Shown in pieces: positions 11,250 to 21,636 of a stretch of DNA of 64,000 bases (the first letter of the stretch is position 1; each line of letters begins with the position of its first letter). Below the pieces are notes generated by a model. That model was not told the DNA's origin. It did not search any database and worked only from the letters and a program-made list of their open reading frames with translations. Both the position numbers and the translations under genes were made by a program. Source of the stretch: Podarcis raffonei (Eukaryota; Chordata; Lepidosauria; Squamata; Lacertidae); NCBI RefSeq assembly GCF_027172205.1, contig NC_070603.1, forward strand, positions 5,072,501 through 5,136,500, written 5' to 3'.

Positions 11250-12034
11250 ATGCCTCTGTCCCCTATACTTCCTGCTTTGGACTGGTCAATAAATCTTAAA
11301 GGGGACATGCAGCAACCTAGGAATATAAGTCCCTTAATAAATTTGGCCCTAGATTTGGCCTTCACAGAGGACATAAACAAGGCCAATTTGAGAAATAAAT
11401 TGGGGGAAACCGGTGAGCTTATACAGAGGCGTTCTTTTGAGCTCAGTAAAAGCCAGCCCAGACAACAAGGCATTTCTAAATGCACACAAACAGAAGAGAG
11501 AGACACTGACCTCCAGGATCAGCTTCATATGGTTTGCTTAGAATTAACCCTCATCAAAAACTTTCTTACAGTAAGCAATGGGCTGCTTACAACTTTGGTG
11601 GAAAATTTTACAACTCAAGAGAGAGCTTTAGAGCCAAAAGATACTGAAAGGACATCTAGACAAACCCAGCTGGTGATCACTGTCCTCCCCCCAACCTTGA
11701 GGCCGATGGATTCCTCCTCACCCGTTGCTCAAAAGATCAGAAATCAAACTTCGCAGGCCTCTGCTTGGCATTTAGGCGAAACATTTTAAATAGTGCCCTT
11801 GAAAGCGACTACCCAGCTGAATTCACCTACCTATCTGGCTCCAGAATGAGCGCTATAAACTATATAACTGTTTCTAGGGATCTCCTTCCTTATGCTAAGA
11901 CCCTAGAAGTTATGCCTAAATTTGACAGTGATCACTTCCCAATTCTCCTTCAGCCAAAATCCTTCATTCAAGAGATACGTACAACCCTTCCTAATGCCAG
12001 CAGGAAGAACTTACTGCTGAGCCAAATGATCTAA
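11250..12034 (+). mobile_element. degraded non-LTR LINE: ORF1-like frame and endonuclease end
   Basis: Two overlapping frames. The second (11765-12034) contains 'EFTYLSGSRMSAINYITVS' and, further on, 'DSDHFPI', the C-terminal signature of the apurinic-type endonuclease of CR1/L2/Jockey-group LINEs (family form: geFTfxSxxGxSxIDYxLxS...SDHxPL). The first (11250-11789, 179 codons) is hydrophilic and could be an ORF1 or linker of the same element, but I do not recognise it. The conserved aspartate of the IDY motif is asparagine here (INY), in keeping with decay. Confidence 0.55.
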
Positions 12035-12097
12035 ACCAAATGATAAGTGAACTACTGGCCTCAAATTGCTTACAGTGCCTTTGGTCTGCCCTAATAC

Positions 12098-12228
12098 AGG
12101 TGGCGCTGTGGGTTAAACCACAGAGCCTAGGACTTGCCAATCAGAAGGTTGGCGGTTCCAATCCCCGCGACGGGGTGAGCTCCCGTTGCTCGGTCCCTGC
12201 TCCTGCCAACCTAGCAGTTCGAATCTCC
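12098..12228 (+). mobile_element. tRNA-derived SINE, 5' part
   Basis: Begins 'ggtggcgctgtgggttaaac' (A-box-like) and has a B-box-like 'ggttccaatcc' at about 12155. It matches the 5' part, read on the minus strand, of the complete copies at 27661-27982 and 30704-31056. It lacks the 3' half. Confidence 0.85.
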
Positions 12229-12229
12229 C

Positions 12230-12700
12230 TTCTAATTTTAAAAGTGGCATGTACCATTCTTTCCCCCATATTTTATCCTCACAACAAACCTGTGAGGTAG
12301 GATAGGCTGAGAGATAGTGACTGGTCCAAGGTAGTAACAGTAATCATCAACATCATCATCAATTTGTACTCCTCATTTTTCCCTGACAGGGACTCAAGGC
12401 AGCTTACAGATAAAAATAAGAACAGCTAAAAACATAGAAAAAACAGTAATTAAAAACAAATAAACATTGATACAATTAAAACTATATACTGTATATACAT
12501 ATAGAATTTTATTAAAACCATACAAACTATAAAAAAACAGCACAGCACTGACCCTTTCATTAATAGCAATCAGTTCCCAAAAGCCTGTGGGAACAAGAAC
12601 GTCAACTGCCAGTGGAAAGACAAGGAGGGAGCCAGTCTAGCTTCTCCAGGGAGGGAGTTTCAGAGTCTGGGAGCAATCAATGAGAAGGCATATGCACACT
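12230..12700 (-). mobile_element. LINE 3' end fragment (L2/CR1 group) with MIR-like piece
   Basis: About 12265-12330 ('cacaacaaacctgtgaggta') resembles a minus-strand MIR-type SINE. About 12360-12700 has the layout of a minus-strand LINE 3' end (A-rich 3'UTR, then 'gagggagtttcagagtctgg', a phrase typical of CR1/L2-group C-termini). Both are degraded. Confidence 0.5.
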
Positions 12701-13472
12701 GATGCTGATTTCCTCCTTGCTAGCACAGTCACCTTTTCACAGGGATCAGTCCTGTGCCTTTCACAGCAACCCAACATGCAGAAATTTTAGCATGCAATCC
12801 ATTTTCTGAAATGATGCTAAACTGGTGCCTTCAAGGCTTAGTAGGAATTTGAACCCTGGCCTCCCAGATCGCCCAGTCCTAACTGCACTGCTGCCGGTAA
12901 CATTGGCTCCTGTTAGCGTTGCAAGTGCAGTGGTAACACCAAGAAGCTGTGTTGCCAACTTTTCCTTCTCTTGTGCCTTTCACAGCAGCTCGAACTGTCG
13001 TACAGTAGTAACGCTTGTCACCCTATGGTAAAGGCTTCACCTGTTTCCCAGGACTTGTGAGCAGGGACTACACAAGTGAAGATCCCAACACACTTGGTTT
13101 GGTCGAAGAGCTACTGAAATGAGGAATCAGCAAGTAAAGTTCTTCAAGGTATGGAGAGGTTATCGCCTGCTGATCTCTGCAGATCAAGCTACAGTTAATG
13201 CCACAAATGCTAGCCTGGTTGATTTCGTCTCCCCGCTCCACCCCCAAACTGTAGGCAACCCTACTCAGAATAATGTTGCCACTGCATCACTCTTCAAAAG
13301 TACGGTAAAACAAGTAAAGGAAACACTAGGGTTAGGCTATGTGGCGGCCTGCATGAGGTTTGATTAGAGCTCCCATTGCCCCTGATTACCATGTGGGCTG
13401 GGAATCATGGGAGTTGTAGTCAAGAACATCTGGAAACCATCACACGGGCTACCACTGCTGTACCCACTGGTT
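12700..13472. other. no gene recognised; MITE fragment near 13370-13430
   Basis: No coding signal. The segment 13401-13420 reads 'ggaatcatgggagttgtagt', part of the palindromic hAT-like MITE family described elsewhere in the window. Confidence 0.4.
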
Positions 13473-13488
13473 CAGTTACGCCATTTTA
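13473..13488. repeat. target site duplication, left (ARPC1A retrocopy)
   Basis: 'cagttacgccatttta', identical to 15110-15125. It lies next to the T-rich stretch that is the A-tail of the minus-strand retrocopy. Confidence 0.92.
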
Positions 13489-15109
13489 TTTATTTATTTG
13501 TTTGTTTAAAATTTTATTTTCTAGCAGACATGTTTACACAAAATTCCCCTTTTAAGTTAGTGATTCATACTTCCTGCAATAAACTATTTTAAGGAGCAGA
13601 TTTGGCAAAGAATGGAATGAAACAACCAATAATAATAATAAAAACAAAGCCAAATATATACCACAATCACAGCTGATTTTCAAACCAACACATTTCACCA
13701 AAATTGGGGGATGAAAAGGAAAAGGAACAAAATCCACTAAGTCGTCATTTTCTCAGTGCTTCAAAAAGTGACCTATCTTCACCATCCCTTTTCAAGTCTG
13801 TGCAGATGCCAGAACGAGTTGTCTTGCTAGAGAACAGAGAGCCAGATTTACATGATCTGCAGCCCCTGGATCGAGGACTCTAATGTCTTGAAGTCCCAGA
13901 TGGTCATTGCTCCATCAATACCAGTGGTGCAGAACTTGCGGCAATCTCGTTTGTCCACCTCATAAATAGACACTTGGGTGATGCTGTTCTGATGCAGCGT
14001 CTCCAAAGTAGTGTTGTGATCCTCTGTAGTGGCTCTCTTGTCCATGTTGCGGAAACGTTCCATGGCCGAAATATTGCGTTGTATGCTCTGCTTGGGAATG
14101 TCCAGCTTGGAGACAAAGGTGAGGGTACCATGGTCGTCACAGCTGAAGAGCATCGGGCAGCAATCATGGCCAGCAGCAACCACACTGCTGTCGTTCTCCG
14201 AGACGAACGACACTCAGCAATGGGAGGAATTCTGTTTTCAATTGCGAGATCATCATGTTTTTGGGGGCATCTGCAACCGACACAGTGCTATCATGGCTGA
14301 CCCAGGCAAGGCGGTTGCCACTGGCGGAAAAACTGACGCTGTGGACCCAACCACCACTTCCTGCACCACCAAATTCAGCCGTCAGCTGCCCAAAGAGCAT
14401 TTTGGATCCCCAGGGTGTGCTGGCCGGTTTCTCATCCGCTTCCTTAATGTAAGCTGAAAACACTCTGCATTTGAAATCACAGGATCCTGCTGCAAGCAGA
14501 ACATTGTTGGGGTGCCAATCTAGGCTAAGAACAGTGGAGCGAATGGGCTTCTTAATGTGCTTGCTCACCCACCAGTCATTTTCAGACTCAAAGTAGCACA
14601 CAGATATGAGTCGAGCTCCACTTCCAACAGCAAATTTGTTCTCCAAAAGAGACCACTTCACAAAGGTGGCTGCTCGGTTGATCCTCAGAATCACCAGTGT
14701 TGGCTTCCACACTCCTTCCTTCTGACTCCAGACGTAAGCGTTATGGTCAGCACCACAAGTGACAATGTGGTCGCTCTTGGGGGCCCAGTCAATGCCTGTG
14801 GTGTGTCTATTGTGCTCTTTGAGCTCATGAGCTTTCACCCACTGGTTCCCACTCTTCTTATAGATGTGAACTTCATGATTATTAGGGCTAATGGCAATCT
14901 GAGTTTGGTCCCTGTTCCAGGCGTGACAGGTTATTGGCTCTAGTAAGAACTGGTGCAGAGACATTCTGAACAAGGAATGATCTTAAAGCGTCAAGAGGAA
15001 TGAAGCGTCCGGGCCTGAGGAAAGCGGCGGGGTGTGGAGGCCGGGGGCTGCTCGCAGACTCTGGCCAGTCAACACGACTCCGCTCCGAGCGGCGCTCTCT
15101 GAGGGAATC
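13489..15109 (-). pseudogene. ARPC1A: processed retrocopy of ARPC1A
   Basis: An intronless copy of the mRNA for Arp2/3 complex subunit 1A, a WD-repeat protein that helps nucleate branched actin. The minus strand carries a GC-rich 5'UTR (14965-15109), the coding region from ATG at 14964 ('[19 protein letters not shown]') to the stop at 13848 ('LESSIQGLQIM'), a 3'UTR and an A-rich tail (13489-13505). A perfect 16-bp target duplication flanks it, the mark of LINE-mediated retroposition. The reading frame is open for about 255 codons, then shifts near 14210 where 'EFLPLLSV' should run into 'SFVSEN'; a six-base insertion (DS) is nearby. Other changes are few and include CpG-decay type R-to-H replacements ('[14 protein letters not shown]'), so the copy is fairly young. 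The parent gene must lie elsewhere. Expression cannot be judged. Confidence 0.95.
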
Positions 15110-15125
15110 CAGTTACGCCATTTTA
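15110..15125. repeat. target site duplication, right (ARPC1A retrocopy)
   Basis: Second copy of 'cagttacgccatttta', adjoining the 5' end of the retrocopied mRNA. Confidence 0.92.
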
Positions 15126-15750
15126 GACCTGGTGTTATGAGAAGGGCTTCTCTTGTAATTTCTAGGTTAGATTACTGCAACACATTATATATGGGGCTGC
15201 CTCTGAAGACTGTTCATAAACTTCAACTGGTCAAGTAGCTCAAGGGGGCAAGTCAGGTGGAGCATATTAAACCAATCCTGACCCAACTGCATTGGCTGCT
15301 GATTAGTTTCCAGGCCCAAATCAAAGTGATGGTTTTGACCTATAAAGGCCTTTAACGGCTAAGGACAACAATACCTCAAGGACGGTTGCCTCTCTCCATA
15401 TGAACAGACCCAGAGTTTCTGATCATCCTCTTTGTGTGCCTCCCACACATGAGGTTCGGAGGTGTTAACATGAGAACAGACCTTTTCTGTGGTGGCTCCC
15501 TACTTCAGGAATGCTCTCCCCAGAGAAGCTTGCCTGGTACCTTCATTACATATCTTTAGAGGCCAGGCAAAAATATTCCTTTTATCCCAGGCCTTTAGCT
15601 AATTGTTTAATCTAAGGCCTTTTAAACTTTTTGTGGCGGGGTGGCATCATTGTTTTTGTTTTTGTTACTATGGTATGTATTTTTGTGTTTTTATATTGTA
15701 AACTGCCCTGTGATCCTCAGGTGAAGGGTGATATAGAAATTTAATACAGA
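15126..15750 (+). mobile_element. L2-like LINE 3' fragment
   Basis: Reads 'ISRLDYCNTLYMGLPLKTV', then phrases equivalent to HWLLISFQAQIKVMVLTYKAF and LPGTFITYL with several lesions, then a 3'UTR ending 'tatagaaatttaata'. It belongs to an older L2-like subfamily than the copy at 24.4 kb. Confidence 0.8.
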
Positions 15751-15754
15751 AAGG

Positions 15755-18190
15755 ATTCACATGCTTAAGCTATATTCTGTCTTTTCACCTCTTAGTCAAT
15801 AAAACATAGGCTGATTGAGGCAATGAATGCATAATCCAGATCTAGTCTCTCTCATCCATCTGAAAGACTCTGGCTGCAGCACATCTTTAGTAGCCTAGAA
15901 AACAGTATGTGCTGCCTTGAGATAGTACAAAGCTTTCCATTATCTTATTGGCTGGACTCCTAGTGGAGCTGTTCTGTGTGTAGGGAAAGTTCTTGGGTCC
16001 TGCCCCAAACACAATGCCTGATTCACAGAGCAAGCAAGTAGCTCTAACTTCAAAGGTCACAGAGGCTCAAGAGCTTGGGCTCCTTTCACATTGATTCCCA
16101 CAGAATTTCAATAGGACTTGCAACCCGGGGCAGGCAAGTAGTCCAGTCACTGCTTGATTTTACATTACAGAGGTTTCAGGGCTCAAGCCAACCACCTGAG
16201 TTTGTGGGGAGGTTTAATCAGTACCCTGGAATAAAGGGAGTGGAGAAGGAAATTTTTGGGAGAGTGTAACACATTTTGCCACCCAAAGTGACTGCAGTGT
16301 GCACAGTCTGGAGAGATGGGGGAGGGATATTCCATAAAATATCTACAGGTATCACCCATCTTAGGATAGTGCTCTCCCTTTCCTTTCAAGGGGAAATCTC
16401 ACCTATGCAGGAATCATTGCAGGAGAATCTGCCTCAACCAATAGTGGCCTTGGCTCCTCAGGAGCTGTCTCTGTTAGCAGCTCTGGAGCACAGGGTCAGT
16501 CAGTGCATGGGAGGTGTCAGTATGGGCACAGAGGGAAACAGCACTCCCTGGAATCACCCCCAGACCTTGCAGTTTCATGCCCAGGGACAGGGAAGCCACA
16601 ATCCCATGTGATCTGGACAGCACCAGCAATCCTATGAGGGAAACAGAAGGGGGGGGGCAGATGGGCAGAGCACCACCAATCTGTCAACATAGAGCCAATC
16701 CTGTACCCACAGAATGCCCAGTCAACCACCAGCAAACTTAGGGTACAACTAAGAAACATGAGGGGAGGACAAACAGTGTTATGAGGTGTGTGGGTGTGGG
16801 TCAGTCTGGATGAAACCCTGGTTCCCCTTCCAAACCTGGGATCCTATATCTGTGAGGGTAGAATGCGCAAGGGGAAGCTTGCTACACCACTTCCTTTGTC
16901 AAGGAAATGGCTTGGGCTGACTAGTTTACTGCAAATTATGAGTCCAAAGAAGTTGCCAGAGAAGCAAATGGGTGGGTCTTCCACACACTCTCACCTGGCT
17001 GGAGGTAACAGGACAATAACCAGAGTTGTATGTGAAAGTAAGCTGAAAGCAGACTGGAAGCTGGAGACAAAGAGAGATGTTTGCTCTCTGCTGGACTGTG
17101 AGGCTTTGCTGGAAATCTAATGGACACAATATATGCTGGAGTGTTAATGTTGTGAGCCCCTCCATCCTATGTTCATTTTGTATGCATGTGAAAATAAAAT
17201 CATATATCTTGGACACCACAGTCTCCACTGACCTTTAGTCCAAAGGAAACCAAACCCTGGGTGAGCACTTTGAGTCTAGAGTCTCTCACCACTTAGAGAT
17301 TGGAGTGGCACGTGACAATATTCTCCTTTTAGGGCTTCATGAGGACAACAGAAAAAGGGTCACAGGGTGGGCAGCATAGGCTTCAGTTGTTACGACTGCT
17401 TGCTGCTGTGGTACTACCTGAGGTGGTGCTACCTTGGGGGTACCAGAAGGATCAATCCCCTGCTCTCTTCACTGGGTGTCTGGCACACCCTCTGCCTTCT
17501 TTGTGGAAACCCTCTTCTTCACAGGAGCTGGTGGGTCATTGTTGCTAACCTGGCTTTACTCTCTCTCATTCACAGGATCTGGCCGGAGTCGGTAGGAAAA
17601 TCGCATGACACAAACACTAACCACCCTCATCCCCATCTCAGATGTTCTCTTGACAAGGTCCATGCCTCTTCCACACACTGCCTCCAATAGCACTTTGGAG
17701 CTGAACACCTTATTGCCTGGGTCCAGGGCACCAGACCAAAGCCTCTCCAAAGGACACACTCATCTAGAATGGTTCCCTCACATGCCTAAGGATGACAAGA
17801 TTAACTGTAATTCCAATTAACTGTAATTCCAATTACAGTTACAGCAGGAGTCAAGCAAGCAGAAGATGGAAGCCAAGGGTACTCATGTTTCTCATGAGTC
17901 ATGACCCACCAGAAAGTGAGGGCAATCATCATCATCATCATCATTATAAAATACCTACAGAAATATCTGAGATAAGGAGTTTGGCCAAGCCAAGAATTAT
18001 CCTAGCAACTGCAAAGCTATCCTAGCAAAAATGTCAGTGTTTAAAAGGAAATGTGTATGATTTTTCATAAAGCACAGACCGCCAGGATCCTGCAATAAAC
18101 ACACATCAGGAAGCCCCCTAGGAATCACTGAAAGCTGTGGAATGGCTTTTGCCTGATTGTGCGAATGCTATAGGACTAGTAAGTCCCAAA
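15755..18190. other. intergenic, no gene recognised
   Basis: No convincing exon, RNA gene or intact transposon. A short (ATC)n run lies at about 17927-17945 and a direct repeat of 'ttaactgtaattccaatta' at about 17800-17835. The stretch 16778-17316 has some LTR-like character but was not accepted. Confidence 0.4.
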
Positions 18191-18194
18191 ATTC

Positions 18195-18385
18195 AAAGGG
18201 GTTTTACTGCCACATAAGGGGAGAAAGGGCTCTTCTCATGGCTCTATTCATATTAATGTAGTCGTTTTAGTTCTGCCTGTAGTGATTTATTATAGATTCT
18301 GTTTTTGATATTTTGTTGTAACCCACCCAAGGAATGTATGTTTGTGGGCTGTTATATAAATCTAATTAATAATAATAATGACAAC
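18195..18385 (+). mobile_element. L2-like LINE 3' tail
   Basis: 'gttgtaacccacccaaggaa' and the ending 'ttatataaatctaattaata' with short (AAT)n match the general form of L2-group 3' termini. Very short and degraded. Confidence 0.4.
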
Positions 18386-18874
18386 TATTAATTGAATTAA
18401 TGAGACATTATTAATAGGAAGGTTATTATTAATAGCAACAATAGAACAGCATTTTAGAAAAGGACAAATCCTGGGGCCCAGGAGACAACAGCCATTCCAA
18501 GTGAATTAAAACGGGTCATGCAGCCTGCGTGCTCCAGCTTCAGGTAGGGCATCGGCTCACCGAATCCCTTCCATAGCTCTTGTCCAGGGCCACTGAATGT
18601 GGATTAATTACTCCTTGACATGTTTTCACTATGCTCTTGTGCTAATATTCAGGAAAGCTATAGTAAGTGCTAAAATAATATTCCCCCATTAAACTTTAAA
18701 TGCATTATACAGTATTCAAGATCACCGTGCTTCCACAGGGGTGTCGAAATAATCCGGATTAAATTATCTAGATTTTAAAAACAAAACAGAACAGAACACG
18801 GAGCCACGCATCTGCAGGCAGCTGGCGCGCGCCGTCAAGCGGTATTTACGGATTGCGCAGCAGCCCCTCTAGTC

Positions 18875-19186
18875 CTGCAGGCGCTCGCTGTTCTGATTGG
18901 CTGCCGAGCGCCGAGCTGAGCGTCCCGCGACGCGCTTCTTCCTCGTTTAGCCGCAGCCCAATACGGGCGCTCGCTCTCCTGATTGGCTGACGGGAGAGAC
19001 CCAATCCCCTTTTACCATGTTTCTCCAACGAACGCTTCACTCCCCCGCCCTTCCCGGCAGCCAATGGAAAGGCTCCCGCGCAATAATAGTCATCGGAGCC
19101 GCCCCCTCCCGTAGAGGAAGGGCGGAAGTAGCCTCCGCGGAGGCTGCCAGTAAAGGCGAGAAGCCGGAGGGAGCCGCGCGAGGAAG
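18875..19186 (+). promoter_or_regulatory. OS9: OS9 promoter and 5'UTR
   Basis: A CpG-rich block directly upstream of the OS9 start codon, without a TATA box. Five CCAAT/ATTGG boxes (NF-Y type) lie at 18896, 18958, 18982, 19001 and 19061. Two of them sit in a repeated module, 18881-18903 and 18967-18989, alike at 21 of 23 positions. The box at 19001 forms CCAAT-N9-CCATG, one base from the ER-stress element CCAAT-N9-CCACG. An ETS-like 'gcggaagta' (19122) and a YY1-like 'aagatggcg' (19184, spanning the ATG) complete a typical housekeeping layout. The transcription start is not determined. Confidence 0.75.
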
Positions 19187-19360
19187 ATGGCGCCGGCGCG
19201 ACGCCTCTCGGGGTCCTGGGTGCCTCGGCTGCTCCTCCTCCTCCTGGCCGGGGCTCTGGCGCTGGGGCGCAGCGAGGCGCTGGGCGCGCTCAACCTCCAC
19301 GAGCTCAGCGAGCTGAAGTACGGCATTGAAATCGGCGCCGAGCCCGTGATGGCCGGGCAG
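19187..19360 (+). CDS. OS9: OS9 exon 1 (coding part)
   Basis: Encodes the signal peptide and 'LNLHELSELKYGIEI', matching human LNLEELSEMRYGIEI. The donor follows GGGCAG|gtatgg. Phase 0 exit; 58 codons. Confidence 0.96.
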
Positions 19361-21587
19361 GTATGGCTGGCTGGGCCGAGCTGAGGCGATGGTGGCGGGC
19401 AGGGAAGCGCCGGAGAGTCCAGCAGAAGCGGCAAAAGAAGCCTGGCGGCGCCTCGGGAAAGACCTGCGCTCCTTGTTGTTGTTGTCGTCGTCCTCCTCGT
19501 CATTACTGTGGCAGAAGGTTCCGCGGGCCCGAGGCCAACTCCTCAGGCGCCGCCGCCAACTCCATAGGGCTCTCGCCCCTTCATCAACTCGTGCCAGGCT
19601 TCTGAGGGGCCGCAAGGCGCTGCGCTGGCTCTGCTCGCCTCGAGAGGCTTCCCAGGGCGACCCCCCCCCCATGAGAGCCGCCCCCGACCAGGTCCTGTTG
19701 GATCTCTTGTTTGTTGATGCGTTCATTGTGTGGGTTTTTGCTGCGTTTTATAAGTATTGTACCCTCGCTTTGGGGGTTATTTGCAATGAAGAGCCAGGTA
19801 ACTAATTGTATGAATAAATAAAACAAATCTGTCTGCAATAAACAACAGGTAGGGGTCCTCTGTCCCATTAAAGCGTAGCAAGATATTATTTTAAATTATT
19901 ATTATTATGTATTCAGTTTATATACCACACTCTATCCAAAGATCCCTGGGTGGTGTACAACATTAATAACATTTTTTAATGCAGAATAATAAAACAGTAT
20001 ATACAGCAAAATAATAAAAAACCATAGTAACGTCCCCCCCACATTCAACAGGCCATAGGTAATTTAATGGATGAACACCTGGGTAAAGAGGAATGTTTTT
20101 GACTGGTGCCTAAAGACATGTAATTATGGTGGTAGGTGAGCTTCCCTTGGGAGACCAGGATAGAGAAACTGTGTCTTCCAAGAAATTCTTGGACTACAGG
20201 TTCCATCATCCCTGACTATTGGATATACTCGCTGGGAATGATGGGAGTTGGAATCCTTCAGTGTCAGTCGGGCCCCATGTTTCCCCATTCCTATTTAGAG
20301 GAACAGTATCTCACCCTTCAAGAAGTGGCCAAGGTATGCCATACAGGGCAGGAATAATACTCATGTAATAAACATTTAATTACTTCAGAAAAATTGACCA
20401 TTTCACCAATCATGTAATACAGGACTGGGAAGCCTGTATCCCTCCAGATGTTGTTGAACTACAACTCCCAGCAGCCCCTGCCAGCATGGCTAATGGTCAG
20501 GGATGATGGAAGTTGGAGTTCAGCAACATCTGGAGGGCCACGGGCTAGTCAACCTTGAGGTAAATGCTTAGACAGTTACAACAGCTGCCAAGAAATCAGC
20601 TTGGGCTAATTACAACCACATAGCAACTAAATTAAATACTACATATTTGTAGTCATCTATATTTTAATTTATTTAATGTACACTTAACATAATGGTGTTC
20701 AAGAGGCTGAGTGCCTATCCTGGCTAACCCATGGATAACTCAAATTGAAAACTTCTTTAAAAATGTAAGGAGTGGCTGGACTTTGTGGCATAGTGTAGCC
20801 ATGGCTGCTTCTGCTGTCCTGCTGCTCATGGTGGAAGGTGTGGGCAACAGAGCAGGGGAAAATACCTCTTTGCTGTGTCAAGTCCCAGGCTGGTGCAGTG
20901 AACTATTGCCTATTGCCATCTTATGACAGTAGCAGAATTAGCACAGAATCCAGCCAATTTTGTGCCAGCCCAGTCCAAAACACCATAATTTGGGGTTTCC
21001 TTCTGGCTACCACCGGTTGCAGCTTCTGCCATTTTTGTGGGCATATTGAGTGCTCCCTCCCTCTCCATACAGCATGGTGGATTGGGGTTTGGATTACTCT
21101 GCCTAGTACAGTAGTTGTCGTCATAAATAAAAGGGAGTTGATTTTTAAATGTAGTTCTGATTGTAGTTTAAATGCACTTTCCATATGTGTCTGTTAGCCC
21201 ACTCCTCACAAAATGCATGTAGGATCTGTAAAAAGCTCTCACACTTGCCTTGCCCTTTAGATAGGACATTCTTGGCTTCATGGTATATTTGATGATGTTT
21301 GACTGTGGACACCTAATAGCAGTGGGCACTCAAACCCTAATCATCCTGTTCAGGTTCGTTGATCAGCTGCTTGCATCCTTGCCCTTTTCAGGACCAGTGG
21401 CATCAGTGTATGTTTACTACTCTAGCAAGGGTTGCATCATCACACCTGAGTCTTGCATCACCTGTGTTGTAGTTGACCCTGAGGAATTTGAATTTGAAGA
21501 CTTATTTTAAGTGGCTTGAGTGCTATTGTCCTTGATCTCCTTTGTGGTTTTTACAGAGGACTGACTTAAACCTGGCAGAGCCAAATG

Positions 21588-21636
<49 letters not shown>

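Noticed and set aside
12098-12228. tRNA gene suggested by A- and B-box-like sequences
   Set aside because: The sequence belongs to a SINE family with other copies at 27.7 and 30.8 kb and does not fold as an obvious tRNA cloverleaf.
16778-17316. possible old solo LTR (begins TGTT, AATAAA near 17193, ends near TGACA)
   Set aside because: No matching target duplication, no partner LTR, and no recognisable family.
19037-19726. 229-codon minus-strand open frame over OS9 exon 1
   Set aside because: A shadow frame through a CpG island. GC-rich sequence has few stops, and the composition is low-complexity arginine, alanine and serine.
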